Source of the DNA: an uncultured Aquincola sp.
GTDB lineage: Bacteria > Pseudomonadota > Gammaproteobacteria > Burkholderiales > Burkholderiaceae
Reading direction: 5' to 3'
DNA length: 7,370 bases
Assembly (NCBI GenBank): GCA_937883885.1
Contig: CAKZXL010000099.1
Coordinates: 1-7,370 of the forward strand
In this document: positions 1 through 6,770 of the stretch, in pieces
How positions within the stretch are numbered: the first letter of the stretch is position 1
Layout of the letters: each line of letters begins with the position of its first letter
Translations under genes and position numbers: made by a program
Notes under the pieces: generated by a model
What the model saw: only the letters and a program-made list of their open reading frames with translations
What the model was told of the DNA's origin: nothing
Databases searched by the model: none

Positions 1-736
1 ACTGCTGCACCACGCCCCATTCTGAACCCGGGCGGCCGATCAGCGCCGCCCATTCGGCCCGCAGGGTGTCGGCCGGCTTGAAGCGGCCGTCGGTGCCCAG
101 GTTGTCCTTGAAGAAGCGGTTGCGCGCGCCGGGAATGTGGCCGGCCTGCGCATCCAGCGGCTCCACCTCGCCGCGGTAGCGCTCGGGCGCGCGGGCGTCG
201 AACAGCCGCACGCGGCCGGCCTGCTGCAGCAGCTCGGCCGCGCTGATGGTGGGCATGCCGGGCTCCGCCGCGGCGGGGTAGGGCGCCTGTTCGGCCGGCG
301 GGCGTGCGGCTTCGGTGCTCAGCGCGCCACCAGCGGCCTGCCAGGCGGCCGGGCCGCCGTCCAGCACCGCCACCTCGGCATGGCCCAGCCAGCGCAGCAG
401 CCACCAGGCGCGGGCGGCGTAGGGTCCGCCTTGCGCGTCGTAGGCCACCACGGCCACGCCCGGCCGCACGCCCCAGCGGCCGGCGGTGGCCGCAAAGGCC
501 TCGCGCGTCGGCAGCGGGTGGCGGCCGCCCTGGGCAGGGCCGGCCGACTTGTCGCCCGACAGGTCGCGGTCCAGGTGGGCGTACAGCGCGCCGGGCAGGT
601 GGCCGGCGGCGTAGGCGCGCTCGCCGGCCGCGGCGTCTGTGAGGTCGAAGCCGCAGTCCAGCAGCACCACGGGCTGGCCGGCATCCAGCAGGGCGCGCAG
701 CGCGGGCGCGGAGATCAGCGGGCGGGTGAGTTTCAT
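1..736 (-). CDS. Sulfurtransferase, tandem rhodanese type (3-mercaptopyruvate/thiosulfate sulfurtransferase-like), N-terminal part
   Basis: Partial gene; 245 residues are visible and the C-terminus lies beyond the left edge. The protein should move sulfane sulfur from 3-mercaptopyruvate or thiosulfate to cyanide or another thiophilic acceptor. The first rhodanese-like domain spans about residues 5-140 and shows LLDCGFDL (25-32), GHLPGALYAHLDRDLSGD (45-62), GRHPLP (71-76) and VLDGGPAAW (124-132). The second starts near 163 and shows LFDARAPERYRGE (178-190) followed by GHIPGARNR (199-207), the usual arginine-rich approach to the active site. The catalytic cysteine loop would come just after residue 245, so activity and substrate class cannot be judged here. 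The start is an ATG that overlaps the transporter stop codon as ATGA, with a weak GGTGG four bases upstream, so translation is probably coupled. The family is clear; the choice between SseA-like mercaptopyruvate and thiosulfate enzymes is not. Confidence 0.9.
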   Translation of the reverse strand, partial: MKLTRPLISAPALRALLDAGQPVVLLDCGFDLTDAAAGERAYAAGHLPGALYAHLDRDLSGDKSAGPAQGGRHPLPTREAFAATAGRWGVRPGVAVVAYDAQGGPYAARAWWLLRWLGHAEVAVLDGGPAAWQAAGGALSTEAARPPAEQAPYPAAAEPGMPTISAAELLQQAGRVRLFDARAPERYRGEVEPLDAQAGHIPGARNRFFKDNLGTDGRFKPADTLRAEWAALIGRPGSEWGVVQQ

Positions 737-1656
737 GTTTCCACCGAGTTGTTGGACACGGCAGGCGCCTGGCGGGCCCGCAGCAAGGTGGCGCCCAGGC
801 CGGCGCCGACGATCAGCAGCATGCCCCCGAGCGCCATCCATGTCACCGGGTCGTCGAACAGCAGCACGCCGTAGCCGAACGCGAAGGCGATGCCCAGGTA
901 CTGCAGGCTGGCGTTGGTGAGCGCATGGCCGATGGCATAGGCGCGGGTCATCATCATCTGCGCGCTGGTGGCCAGCAGGCCGGTGGCCACCAGCAGCGCA
1001 AAGCCCTGCCAGGTGTGGCTGTGCACGCCGTTGACCAGCATGGTGCTGGCACCCACGGTGCAACTGCCCAGCGAGAAGTAGAAGACCACGCGGTACTCGG
1101 GCTCGCCGATGCGGCCCAGCGCGGTGACCTGCAGGTAGGCCATCGCGGCCAACATGCCGGAGATGAGGCCGGCCACGCCGTACCAGAGCTGGTGGCTGTC
1201 CATCGTGGGCCGCAGCACCAGGGCCACGCCGACGAAGCCCAGCACGATGGTGACCACCAGCCGGCCGTCGATGCCGTGGCTGGCGGGCTGGCCGCTGCCG
1301 TTGAAGCTCACCAGCACCGCGCCGCCGATGAGGAACATCGCCATCCAGATCGACGACATGTAGTTCAGCGTCATCGCGGTGGCCAGCGGCAGATTGCCCA
1401 GCGCATAGAACCACAGCACCAGCGAGGCCACGCCGACCACGCTGCGCCACAGATGCATCATCGGCACCGGCGTGCGCAGCGTGCCGCCGCGCGCCCGGGC
1501 CACGCCGGCGATGAAGAGGGCGCCGATCAGGCCCCGGTAGAACACGATCTCGCCGGCCGGGTAGTAGGCCGACGCCAGCTTGACGCACACCCCCATCGAC
1601 GCGAAGAGGAAGGCGGCGGACACCATCAACAAAGGAGCGGACATCATCCGCCCCAT
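733..1656 (-). CDS. DMT-superfamily (EamA) transporter
   Basis: A 307-residue inner-membrane protein of the drug/metabolite transporter superfamily, most likely an exporter or permease of small metabolites; the substrate is unknown. About ten hydrophobic segments can be placed near residues 6-28, 34-54, 70-87, 92-112, 135-150, 157-178, 188-210, 218-235, 247-267 and 272-293, arranged as two EamA repeats. Family-like marks are EIVFYRGLIGALF (36-48) after helix 1, LGNLPLATAMTLNYMSSIW (86-104) in repeat one, and AYAIGHALTNASLQYLGI (239-256) in repeat two. Length is normal for the family. The start is uncertain: ATG codons occur at residues 1, 4 and 5 and none has a good Shine-Dalgarno sequence. 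The stop overlaps the sulfurtransferase start by four bases, suggesting one transcript. The Rieske gene lies 131 bp upstream on the same strand, across a strongly structured spacer, so co-transcription with it is only possible. Confidence 0.93.
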   Translation of the reverse strand: MGRMMSAPLLMVSAAFLFASMGVCVKLASAYYPAGEIVFYRGLIGALFIAGVARARGGTLRTPVPMMHLWRSVVGVASLVLWFYALGNLPLATAMTLNYMSSIWMAMFLIGGAVLVSFNGSGQPASHGIDGRLVVTIVLGFVGVALVLRPTMDSHQLWYGVAGLISGMLAAMAYLQVTALGRIGEPEYRVVFYFSLGSCTVGASTMLVNGVHSHTWQGFALLVATGLLATSAQMMMTRAYAIGHALTNASLQYLGIAFAFGYGVLLFDDPVTWMALGGMLLIVGAGLGATLLRARQAPAVSNNSVET

Positions 1657-1657
1657 T

Positions 1658-1676
1658 GTGGCAAGTGCTTGCTCAC
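1658..1676 (-). promoter_or_regulatory. Short palindrome just upstream of the EamA start
   Basis: Arms GCAAG and CTTGC flank a 2-bp centre at 1661-1672, with outer GTG/CAC pairing after a one-base offset. The element sits only about 5 bp upstream of the annotated ATG, a place where a repressor or an RNA hairpin could affect initiation. No -35/-10 pair is evident around it. This is a weak candidate operator; it could be chance. Confidence 0.2.
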
Positions 1677-1715
1677 CGCGATGTCCGCCGTGCGTCAGGC
1701 CCCGCGGCCGGCGCC

Positions 1716-1774
1716 CGGCCGCTCCGAAGGCGGCCGCGCCACCCGCCCGGCGGGTGGGCCCGTGTACTCACGGG
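1716..1774 (-). other. Three consecutive GC-rich hairpins between the Rieske and EamA genes
   Basis: The 131-bp spacer contains three perfect inverted repeats almost end to end. They are 1759-1774 (CCCGTG arms, 4-nt loop TACT), 1739-1757 (CCACCCGC arms, 3-nt loop) and 1716-1736 (CGGCCGC arms, 7-nt loop). None is followed by a T-run on either strand, so they do not form a standard intrinsic terminator. They could act as a transcription pause, a processing or mRNA 3'-end stabilising structure, or a Rho-linked terminator separating the oxygenase from the transporter. The arms are visible in the sequence; the function is inference. Some hairpin potential is expected by chance at this GC content, but three adjacent perfect stems are more than usual. 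Confidence 0.5.
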
Positions 1775-1787
1775 ACCGGGTGCTCCA

Positions 1788-2900
1788 TCACCGTTTCATT
1801 TGGATGGACGCGCGATACCACTCGTGGAAGTGCTTCATGCCGTCTTCCATCGGGCTTTGGTACGGGCCGCATTCGTCGTCGCCACGCTCGAACAAGGCCT
1901 TGCGGCCGGCGTCCATGCGCAGCGCGATCTCGTCGTCTTCCACGCAGGTTTCCATGTAGGCGGCCTGCTGGGCTTCGACGAACTCGCGCTCGAAGGCGAC
2001 GATCTCCTCGGGGTAGTAGAACTCCACCACGTTGGTGGTCTTCTGCGGGCCCTTGGGGTAGAGCGTGCTCACCACCAGCACGTGCGGATACCACTCGACC
2101 ATGATGTTCGGGTAGTAGGTCAGCCAGATGGCGCCGTGCGGCGGCGTCTGCCCGCCGCTGAAGTTGCGCACCGCGTCGTGCCAGCGGCGGTAGATCGCCG
2201 AGCCGGGCTTTTCCAGCGCCTTGTGCACGCCCACCGTCTGCACTGAGTGGTGGCGGCCGAACTCCCAGCGCAGGTCGTCGCAGGTGACGAAGCTGCCCAG
2301 CCCGGGGTGGAACGGGCCGACGTGGTAGTCCTCCAGGTAGACCTCGATGAAGGTCTTCCAGTTGTAGTCGCACTCGTGGGTGTGGATCTTGTCCAGCACG
2401 TAGCCGCCGAAGTCCAGTGCCGCCCGTGGGCCCAGCTGGGCCAGGTCGGCGGCGATGTCACGACCGTTGTCCTCGAACAACATGCCGTTCCACTCGCGCA
2501 GCCGGTAGTTGTTCAGGTGCAGGCAGGGGTCCTGCTGGAAATGCGGGGCGCCCACCAGCTGGCCGTGCAGGTCGTAGGTCCAGCGGTGCAGCGGGCACAC
2601 GATGTGGCTGCGGGTGTGGCCGCGGCCACGCAGCATCACCGCCTGCCGGTGGCGGCAGACGTTGGACACCAGCTCGATGCCGTCGCGGGTGTGCACCAGG
2701 GCGCGGCCTTCGCCTTCTTGCGGCAGCGCGTAGTAGTCCCCCACCTCGGGCACGGCCAGCGTGTGCCCGACGTAGCGGGGACCGTGCTGGAAGATGAGTT
2801 CCTGTTCCCTGCGGAACCGGTCCTCGTTGAAGTAGGTGTCAACCGACAGCTGGGTGCGGTTGCGTTCGAGCGCGGCAAGCTTGATGCTCAGGTCGGACAT
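1788..2900 (-). CDS. Rieske non-heme iron oxygenase, alpha (catalytic) subunit
   Basis: A cytoplasmic oxygenase expected to activate O2 at a mononuclear iron using electrons passed through a Rieske [2Fe-2S] cluster; the substrate is unknown. Numbering below counts from a TTG at 2918 (376 residues). The Rieske domain (about 45-150) has C88-x-H90 and C108-x2-H111 with 17 residues between the pairs. The catalytic domain (about 170-370) has NWKTFIEVYLEDYHVGPFH (186-204), giving iron ligands H199 and H204, with D328 in VEDDE as the likely third ligand. E196 takes the bridging position occupied by Asp in naphthalene dioxygenase and by Glu in the carnitine oxygenase CntA. I prefer ATG 2900 (370 residues, MSDLSIKL) because purine-rich GGAG and GGGG lie upstream of it and none upstream of the TTG. 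No ferredoxin, reductase or beta-subunit gene is in the window. The single-gene arrangement suggests a homotrimeric monooxygenase or demethylase-like enzyme, though a ring dioxygenase is not excluded. Confidence 0.93.
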   Translation of the reverse strand: MSDLSIKLAALERNRTQLSVDTYFNEDRFRREQELIFQHGPRYVGHTLAVPEVGDYYALPQEGEGRALVHTRDGIELVSNVCRHRQAVMLRGRGHTRSHIVCPLHRWTYDLHGQLVGAPHFQQDPCLHLNNYRLREWNGMLFEDNGRDIAADLAQLGPRAALDFGGYVLDKIHTHECDYNWKTFIEVYLEDYHVGPFHPGLGSFVTCDDLRWEFGRHHSVQTVGVHKALEKPGSAIYRRWHDAVRNFSGGQTPPHGAIWLTYYPNIMVEWYPHVLVVSTLYPKGPQKTTNVVEFYYPEEIVAFEREFVEAQQAAYMETCVEDDEIALRMDAGRKALFERGDDECGPYQSPMEDGMKHFHEWYRASIQMKR

Positions 2901-2934
2901 GATCCCCAGGATCTCCAAAAACCAATGTCAACCC

Positions 2935-2953
2935 CCCGCCACGAGATGGCGGG
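2935..2953. repeat. Hairpin in the 5' leader of the Rieske gene
   Basis: Perfect 6-bp arms CCCGCC and GGCGGG enclose a 7-nt loop, and nearby AA/TT bases could extend the stem past a bulge of C residues. On the plus strand it is followed only by TTTGAAG, a poor T-run. In the leftward direction it would lie in the leader transcribed from the minus-strand TACAAT, roughly 35-50 bases before the start codon, so a post-transcriptional role is conceivable. Confidence 0.35.
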
Positions 2954-2964
2954 TTTGAAGGAAT

Positions 2965-2985
2965 TTCTCGGGGAGTCCCCCGAAA
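2965..2985. repeat. Hairpin with tetranucleotide loop in the Rieske leader
   Basis: Arms TCGGGG and CCCCGA form a perfect 6-bp stem around loop AGTC. After one mismatch, TT/AA pairs extend it. It lies just downstream of the predicted leftward transcription start (about 2990), so it would be at or very near the 5' end of that leader, where such stems often protect mRNA. Function is inferred. Confidence 0.4.
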
Positions 2986-2997
2986 AGCGAGCCGAAC

Positions 2998-3003
2998 ATT
3001 GTA
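2998..3003 (-). promoter_or_regulatory. Candidate -10 box for the leftward Rieske transcript
   Basis: TACAAT on the minus strand matches five of six bases of the sigma-70 -10 consensus and is followed by GTTCGGC. No good -35 hexamer lies 16-18 bp upstream, where the DNA is C-rich. The implied start near 2990 would give a leader of about 90 nt containing two hairpins. An activator could substitute for the missing -35; this remains a motif-only call. Confidence 0.35.
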
Positions 3004-3014
3004 CCCGGGGGGTA

Positions 3015-3036
3015 TGCCCGTGGGGCGCCACGGGCA
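3015..3036. repeat. Perfect 9-bp inverted repeat between the divergent TACAAT boxes
   Basis: TGCCCGTGG and CCACGGGCA are exact reverse complements separated by GGCG. No T-run follows on either strand. It sits 12 bp upstream of the leftward TACAAT box, covering that promoter's -35 region, and about 70 bp upstream of the rightward TACAAT. This suits a dimeric regulator site controlling the leftward genes better than a terminator. Which protein would bind is unknown. Confidence 0.45.
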
Positions 3037-3107
3037 ACCAGGCGAAACATCCGGCGTCAATCCGTCAAGGATGGGATACGGATGCAGGTGGGGGGAGTCG
3101 GGCTGTC

Positions 3108-3113
3108 TACAAT
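3108..3113 (+). promoter_or_regulatory. Candidate -10 box of the xseB-ispA-dxs operon
   Basis: TACAAT lies 28 bp before the preferred xseB ATG at 3142, predicting a transcription start near 3120. The region 17 bp upstream (CAGGTG, 3085-3090) is a poor -35 element. If this box is used, the longer xseB frame opening at 3082 could not be translated, which supports the ATG at 3142. Confidence 0.45.
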
Positions 3114-3141
3114 CACCGACCTGACTTTTTCACAAGACGAG

Positions 3142-3396
3142 ATGCCCAGCCGAATGACCGCGAAGCCCGAGGCGGCCGACGCCGAGCTGCCAGCGCTTCG
3201 CTACGAGGATGCGCTGGCCGAGCTCGAACAACTGGTGCAGACGATGGAAAGCGGCCAACTGCCGCTGGACCGCCTGCTTGAAAGCTACAAGCGGGGTGCC
3301 GACCTGCTGAACCTGTGCCGCTCGCGCCTGCAGGCCGTCGAGGAACAGGTCAAGGTGCTGGAAGACGGGCAGCTCAAGCCCTGGACGTCCGCCTGA
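3142..3396 (+). CDS. xseB: Exodeoxyribonuclease VII small subunit
   Basis: An 84-residue protein, normal for XseB, the small subunit that joins several copies to one XseA in exonuclease VII, which degrades single-stranded DNA to oligonucleotides in the cytoplasm. The family core is clear: [18 protein letters not shown] (21-38), then [20 protein letters not shown] (40-59) and [15 protein letters not shown] (62-76), forming two helices that pack as a coiled coil. The frame is open back to 3082, but the extra 20 residues do not resemble the family and would start before the predicted promoter. ATG 3142 is preferred; ATG 3154 (MTAKPE) is possible. The ribosome site (AAGACGAG) is weak. xseB is the usual first gene of the xseB-ispA-dxs group, and ispA starts 33 bp downstream. 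The gene for XseA is not in the window. Confidence 0.95.
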   Translation: MPSRMTAKPEAADAELPALRYEDALAELEQLVQTMESGQLPLDRLLESYKRGADLLNLCRSRLQAVEEQVKVLEDGQLKPWTSA

Positions 3397-3429
3397 GGGC
3401 GGCCCGGCATGCACAGCACGAGGGACACG

Positions 3430-4317
3430 ATGAAGGTGGACGATTTCGACGCCTGGACCCGCGCCGAACTGGCGTCGGTCGAGGCTGCGCTCGACGCATG
3501 GGTGCCGGCCGATGCGCCGGCCGGCGTGGGCGTGGCCATGCGCTACGGCGTGCTGGACGGCGGCAAGCGGCTGCGGCCCTTGCTGGTGCTGGCCGCCTGT
3601 GAGGCGGTGGGCGGCTCGCGCGAGGCCGCGATGCGCGCCGCCTGCGCGGTGGAGCTGATCCACGCCTACTCGCTGGTGCACGACGACATGCCCTGCATGG
3701 ACAACGACGTGCTGCGCCGGGGCAAGCCCACGGTGCACGTGCAGTTCGGCGAAGCGCAGGCCATGCTGGCCGGCGATGCGATGCAGGCCCTGGCCTTCGA
3801 GGTGCTGACGCCCGACGCCGGCGTGGCGCCCGCGCTGCAGGCGCGGCTGTGCTCGCTGCTGGCCCGCGCGGCCGGCCATGCCGGCATGGCCGGCGGTCAG
3901 GCCATCGACCTGGCCAGCATCGGCAAGCCGCTCGATGAAGCCGCGCTGCGCGACATGCACCGCCGCAAGACCGGCGCCCTGCTGCAGGCCAGCGTGCTGA
4001 TGGGCGCCGCCTGCGGCGACATCACGCCGGTGGCCTGGGCGGCGCTGTCCGATTACGGCTCGGCCATCGGCCTGGCCTTCCAGGTGGTCGACGACATCCT
4101 GGACGTGACGCAAGCCTCCGAAACGCTGGGCAAGACCGCCGGCAAGGACCTGCACCACAACAAGCCCACTTATGTGTCCGTGCTCGGCCTCGATGCCGCG
4201 CGGCGCCACGCCGACGAACTGCGCGACCAGGCCCATGCGGCCCTGCAGCGCAGCGGGTTGGCCGATGCGCTGCGCCTGGCCATCCTGGCCGACAAGGTCG
4301 TCGAGCGCCACAGCTGA
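3430..4317 (+). CDS. ispA: Farnesyl diphosphate synthase (short-chain polyprenyl synthetase)
   Basis: Cytoplasmic enzyme that condenses dimethylallyl diphosphate with two isopentenyl diphosphates to give C15 farnesyl diphosphate, precursor of undecaprenyl carriers, quinone tails and hopanoids. Counting from ATG 3409 (302 residues), the allylic-substrate motif is GGKRLRP (51-57). The first Asp-rich motif is D92-D93-MPCM-D98, with the two-residue insertion typical of bacterial farnesyl synthases. GKTAGKD follows at 241-247, after the second Asp-rich motif D228-D229-IL-D232. [11 protein letters not shown] before the first motif is close to E. coli IspA and suits a short-chain product; exact chain length cannot be proven from sequence. 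I prefer ATG 3430 (MKVDDFDAW, 295 residues) because GAGGG lies 5 bases upstream and related proteins begin near the FDAW segment; ATG 3409 also has a GAGGG, 9 bases upstream. dxs starts 20 bp after the stop, in the same direction. Confidence 0.96.
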   Translation: MKVDDFDAWTRAELASVEAALDAWVPADAPAGVGVAMRYGVLDGGKRLRPLLVLAACEAVGGSREAAMRAACAVELIHAYSLVHDDMPCMDNDVLRRGKPTVHVQFGEAQAMLAGDAMQALAFEVLTPDAGVAPALQARLCSLLARAAGHAGMAGGQAIDLASIGKPLDEAALRDMHRRKTGALLQASVLMGAACGDITPVAWAALSDYGSAIGLAFQVVDDILDVTQASETLGKTAGKDLHHNKPTYVSVLGLDAARRHADELRDQAHAALQRSGLADALRLAILADKVVERHS

Positions 4318-4337
4318 CGCCAGGCCGCCCCCACGCG

Positions 4338-6236
4338 ATGACCACTACGCTGCTACAAACCATCCACAGCCCGGCCGACCTGCGCCGGCTGCCCCGCACC
4401 AGCCTGCATGCGCTGGCCCGTGAACTGCGCGAATGCGTGCTGCAGAACGTCAGCAGCACGGGCGGCCACCTGTCGAGCAACCTCGGCACCGTGGAGCTGA
4501 CGATCGCGCTGCACTACGTCTTCAACACGCCGGAAGACCGCGTGGTATGGGACGTGGGCCACCAGACCTACCCCCACAAGATCCTGACCGGCCGCCGCGA
4601 GCGCATGAGCACGCTGCGCCAGCTGGGTGGCATCAGCGGCTTTCCGCGGCGCGACGAGAGCGAGTACGACAGCTTCGGCACCGCGCACTCGTCCACCTCC
4701 ATCTCCGCCGCGCTGGGCATGGCTATGGCCGCCAAGCTCAAGGGTGAAGACCGCAAGGCCGTGGCCGTGATCGGCGACGGCGCGATGACCGCCGGCATGG
4801 CCTTCGAGGCGCTGAACAACGCCGGCGTGCCGCATGCCGGCCTGCTGGCCGACATGCTGGTGGTGCTGAACGACAACGACATGTCGATCAGCCCGCCGGT
4901 GGGCGCGCTCAACAAGTACCTGGCGCGGCTGATGAGCGGCAAGTTCTACAGCGCCGCCCGTGAAGGCGCCAAGAGCGTGCTGAAGAACGCGCCCAGCCTG
5001 TTCGAGCTGGCCCGCCGCTTCGAGGAGCATGCCAAGGGCATGGTGGTGCCCGGCACCATCTTCGAGGAATTCGGCTTCACCTACGTCGGCCCGATCGACG
5101 GCCACGACCTGGACGCGCTGATTCCCACGCTGGAGAACCTGCGCGACAAGAAGGGTCCGCAGTTCCTGCATGTGGTCACCAAGAAGGGCTATGGCTACAA
5201 GCTGGCCGAGGCCGATCCCATCCTGTACCACGGCCCCGGCAAGTTCGACCCCGCCAAGGGCCTGCCCAAGCCGGGCGTGCCGGCCAAGCCGTCGTTCATG
5301 CACATCTTCGGCCAGTGGCTGTGCGACATGGCGGCCACCGACCAGCGGCTGGTGGCCATCACGCCCGCGATGCTGGAAGGCTCGGGCATGGTGGAGTTTC
5401 AAAAGCGCTTTCCGCAGCGCTGCCACGACGTGGGCATCGCCGAGCAGCATGCCGTCACCTTCGCGGCCGGCCTGGCCTGCGAGGGGCTCAAGCCGGTGGT
5501 GGCCATCTACTCCACCTTCCTGCAGCGTGCCTACGACCAGCTGATTCACGACGTCGCGATCCAGAACCTGCCGGTGGTGTTTGCGCTCGACCGCGCCGGC
5601 CTGGTGGGCGCCGACGGTGCCACCCATGCAGGCGCCTACGACATCGCCTACCTGCGCTGCATTCCGAACATGGCGGTGCTGACGCCGGCCGACGAGAACG
5701 AATGCCGCAAGGCGCTGACCACCGCCTACCGCCGCGACCACCCGGTGGCCGTGCGCTACCCCCGCGGCACAGGCGCCGGCGCGGCCACCGATGCCGACCT
5801 GCCCGACTTCGCCTGGGGCAAGGGCGAAGTGCGCCGCAGCGGCCAGCGCATCGCCATCCTGGCCTTCGGCACCCTGCTGTACCCGGCGCTGGCCGCCGCC
5901 GACAAGCTGGACGCCACCGTCGCCAACATGCGCTTTGCCAAGCCGCTGGACGAAGCCCTGGTGGCCGAGCTGGCGCGCACGCACGACGCCATCGTGACGG
6001 TGGAAGACGGCTGCGTGATGGGCGGCGCCGGATCGGCGGTGATGGAAGCGCTGCAGCGCGCCGGCCTGAACAAGCCGGTGCTGTCGCTGGGCCTGCCCGA
6101 CGAGTTCATCGAGCATGGCGATCCGGCCAAGCTGATGGCCGGCATCGGCCTGGATGCGGCGGGCATCGAGCAGTCCATCCGCAAGCGCTTCCCGGGCGGC
6201 AAGCCGTCGCTGGTGGTGGCGGCCTCGGCCGGCTGA
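4338..6236 (+). CDS. dxs: 1-deoxy-D-xylulose-5-phosphate synthase
   Basis: Thiamine-diphosphate enzyme that joins pyruvate and glyceraldehyde-3-phosphate, releasing CO2, to form 1-deoxy-D-xylulose 5-phosphate, the first step of the MEP isoprenoid pathway and also a source for thiamine and pyridoxal. The 632 residues are full length. The N-terminal domain (about 1-310) has H44 in [24 protein letters not shown] (74-87) and the diphosphate/Mg2+ motif starting at GDG (146-148) and ending at LNDND (177-181). The pyrimidine-binding domain (about 318-480) has the catalytic Glu E369 in DVGIAEQHA, plus DRAG (418-421) and D426-G-ATH for substrate contact. A transketolase C-terminal domain covers about 495-620. 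No key residue is missing. The start ATG has only a distant AGG upstream, so translation may rely on coupling with ispA, which ends 20 bp before. Large open frames on the opposite strand are a GC effect. Confidence 0.98.
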   Translation: MTTTLLQTIHSPADLRRLPRTSLHALARELRECVLQNVSSTGGHLSSNLGTVELTIALHYVFNTPEDRVVWDVGHQTYPHKILTGRRERMSTLRQLGGISGFPRRDESEYDSFGTAHSSTSISAALGMAMAAKLKGEDRKAVAVIGDGAMTAGMAFEALNNAGVPHAGLLADMLVVLNDNDMSISPPVGALNKYLARLMSGKFYSAAREGAKSVLKNAPSLFELARRFEEHAKGMVVPGTIFEEFGFTYVGPIDGHDLDALIPTLENLRDKKGPQFLHVVTKKGYGYKLAEADPILYHGPGKFDPAKGLPKPGVPAKPSFMHIFGQWLCDMAATDQRLVAITPAMLEGSGMVEFQKRFPQRCHDVGIAEQHAVTFAAGLACEGLKPVVAIYSTFLQRAYDQLIHDVAIQNLPVVFALDRAGLVGADGATHAGAYDIAYLRCIPNMAVLTPADENECRKALTTAYRRDHPVAVRYPRGTGAGAATDADLPDFAWGKGEVRRSGQRIAILAFGTLLYPALAAADKLDATVANMRFAKPLDEALVAELARTHDAIVTVEDGCVMGGAGSAVMEALQRAGLNKPVLSLGLPDEFIEHGDPAKLMAGIGLDAAGIEQSIRKRFPGGKPSLVVAASAG

Positions 6237-6247
6237 AGGCGGCGCGC

Positions 6248-6754
6248 GTGGCCGGCTACCCGCCGCAGGGCCTGAAGCCCACGCACGAGCAGATCCTCAG
6301 GCACCTGCGCCGCTCCAACGAAGTGGCGCAGCGGGCGGTGGCCCTGGGCCACCATCCGTTCGGTGCGGTGCTGGTGGGCCCCGACCAGGAAACCGTGCTG
6401 CTGGAGCAGTGCAACATCGACACGGTGAATCATGCCGAGTCGACCCTGGCCCGCGTGGCGGCCACCAACTTCACGCCCGAGTTCCTGCGGGGCTGCACGC
6501 TGTACACCGCGGTGGAGCCCTGCTGCATGTGCGCCGGCACCGCCTACTGGGCCAACATCGGCCGCATCGTCTTCGGCATGACCGAAGAGCAGCTGCTGCA
6601 GGCCACCGGCAGCCACGCAGAAAACCCGACGATGAGCGTGCCCTCGCGCTACGTCTTCGACCACTGCCAGAAGCCGGTGGACCTGATCGGCCCGGTGCCT
6701 GAGATCGCCGCCGAGACGGTGGCGATGCAGCAGGCGTTCTGGGCCAGCCGCTAG
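6248..6754 (+). CDS. Nucleoside/guanine deaminase-like protein of the cytidine deaminase superfamily
   Basis: A 168-residue zinc hydrolase of the cytidine deaminase-like fold, closest by eye to the GuaD/TadA branch. It probably removes an exocyclic amino group from a purine base or nucleoside; the exact substrate is open. The active site is complete: H62-A-E64 (zinc ligand and proton-shuttling glutamate) and P91-C92-C-M-C95 (two zinc ligands), with HHPFGAVLV (35-43) before them and N56 in CNIDTVNHAE as the likely base-contacting Asn. The extended C-terminal part after GRIVFGMTE resembles guanine-deaminase-type proteins more than a minimal TadA, and TadA is normally encoded elsewhere. The only sensible start is GTG 6248, with GAAGG 8 bases upstream overlapping the dxs stop region; no ATG occurs in frame before the active site. 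Eleven bases separate it from dxs, so it is probably the last gene of that operon. Confidence 0.9.
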   Translation: MAGYPPQGLKPTHEQILRHLRRSNEVAQRAVALGHHPFGAVLVGPDQETVLLEQCNIDTVNHAESTLARVAATNFTPEFLRGCTLYTAVEPCCMCAGTAYWANIGRIVFGMTEEQLLQATGSHAENPTMSVPSRYVFDHCQKPVDLIGPVPEIAAETVAMQQAFWASR

Positions 6755-6769
6755 GCCACCGCGGGTGGC
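6755..6769. terminator. Hairpin in the convergent gap, possible bidirectional terminator
   Basis: Exact arms GCCACC and GGTGGC flank a 3-nt loop and fill nearly all of the 16 bp between the deaminase stop (TAG 6752-6754) and the DUF1841 stop (6771). The position suits termination from both sides. The plus-strand tail begins TTCAG and the minus-strand tail CTAGCGG, so neither has a U-run, and efficient intrinsic termination is doubtful. Confidence 0.4.
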
Positions 6770-6770
6770 T

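Larger units (their letters stand above)
2901..3141. other. Divergent intergenic region between the Rieske oxygenase gene and xseB
   Basis: This 241-bp stretch carries no convincing gene. It is the only place from which both the leftward group and the xseB-ispA-dxs operon can be driven. It contains two oppositely oriented TACAAT boxes (2998-3003 on the minus strand, 3108-3113 on the plus strand) and hairpins at 2935-2953, 2965-2985 and 3015-3036. A further ATCCGT/ACGGAT inverted repeat spans 3060-3083, and the minus strand has two TTGACG copies 8 bp apart around 3055-3069. Local composition is less uniformly G/C than in the genes, with small A/T tracts, as expected of regulatory DNA. Confidence 0.6.

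Noticed and set aside
2926..2931. Perfect TTGACA on the minus strand as a -35 box for the Rieske gene
   Set aside because: A -10 box at the right spacing would fall at 2903-2908, which reads TGGGGA and abuts the start codon. No workable promoter results.
3082..3141. Extended xseB start at 3082
   Set aside because: The added 20 residues do not resemble XseB, and the start lies upstream of the likely -10 box at 3108-3113.
925..3281. Long plus-strand frames opposite the EamA and Rieske genes (925-1959 and 2247-3281)
   Set aside because: Both are shadows of confident minus-strand genes, and they cross the intergenic regions without any family resemblance.
3130..4311. 393-codon open frame on the minus strand opposite xseB and ispA
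   Set aside because: It lies wholly over two well-supported genes and has a low-complexity, His/Gly/Gln-rich composition with no domain.
4353..6116. 587-codon open frame on the minus strand opposite dxs
   Set aside because: It mirrors a certain dxs gene. Its product is rich in His, Gln, Ala, Gly and Val with no recognisable domain, as expected from antisense frames in very GC-rich DNA.
5315..6247. N-terminal extension of the deaminase frame through dxs
   Set aside because: The extension is an Arg/Gly-rich out-of-frame reading of dxs. The family sequence begins only after GTG 6248.
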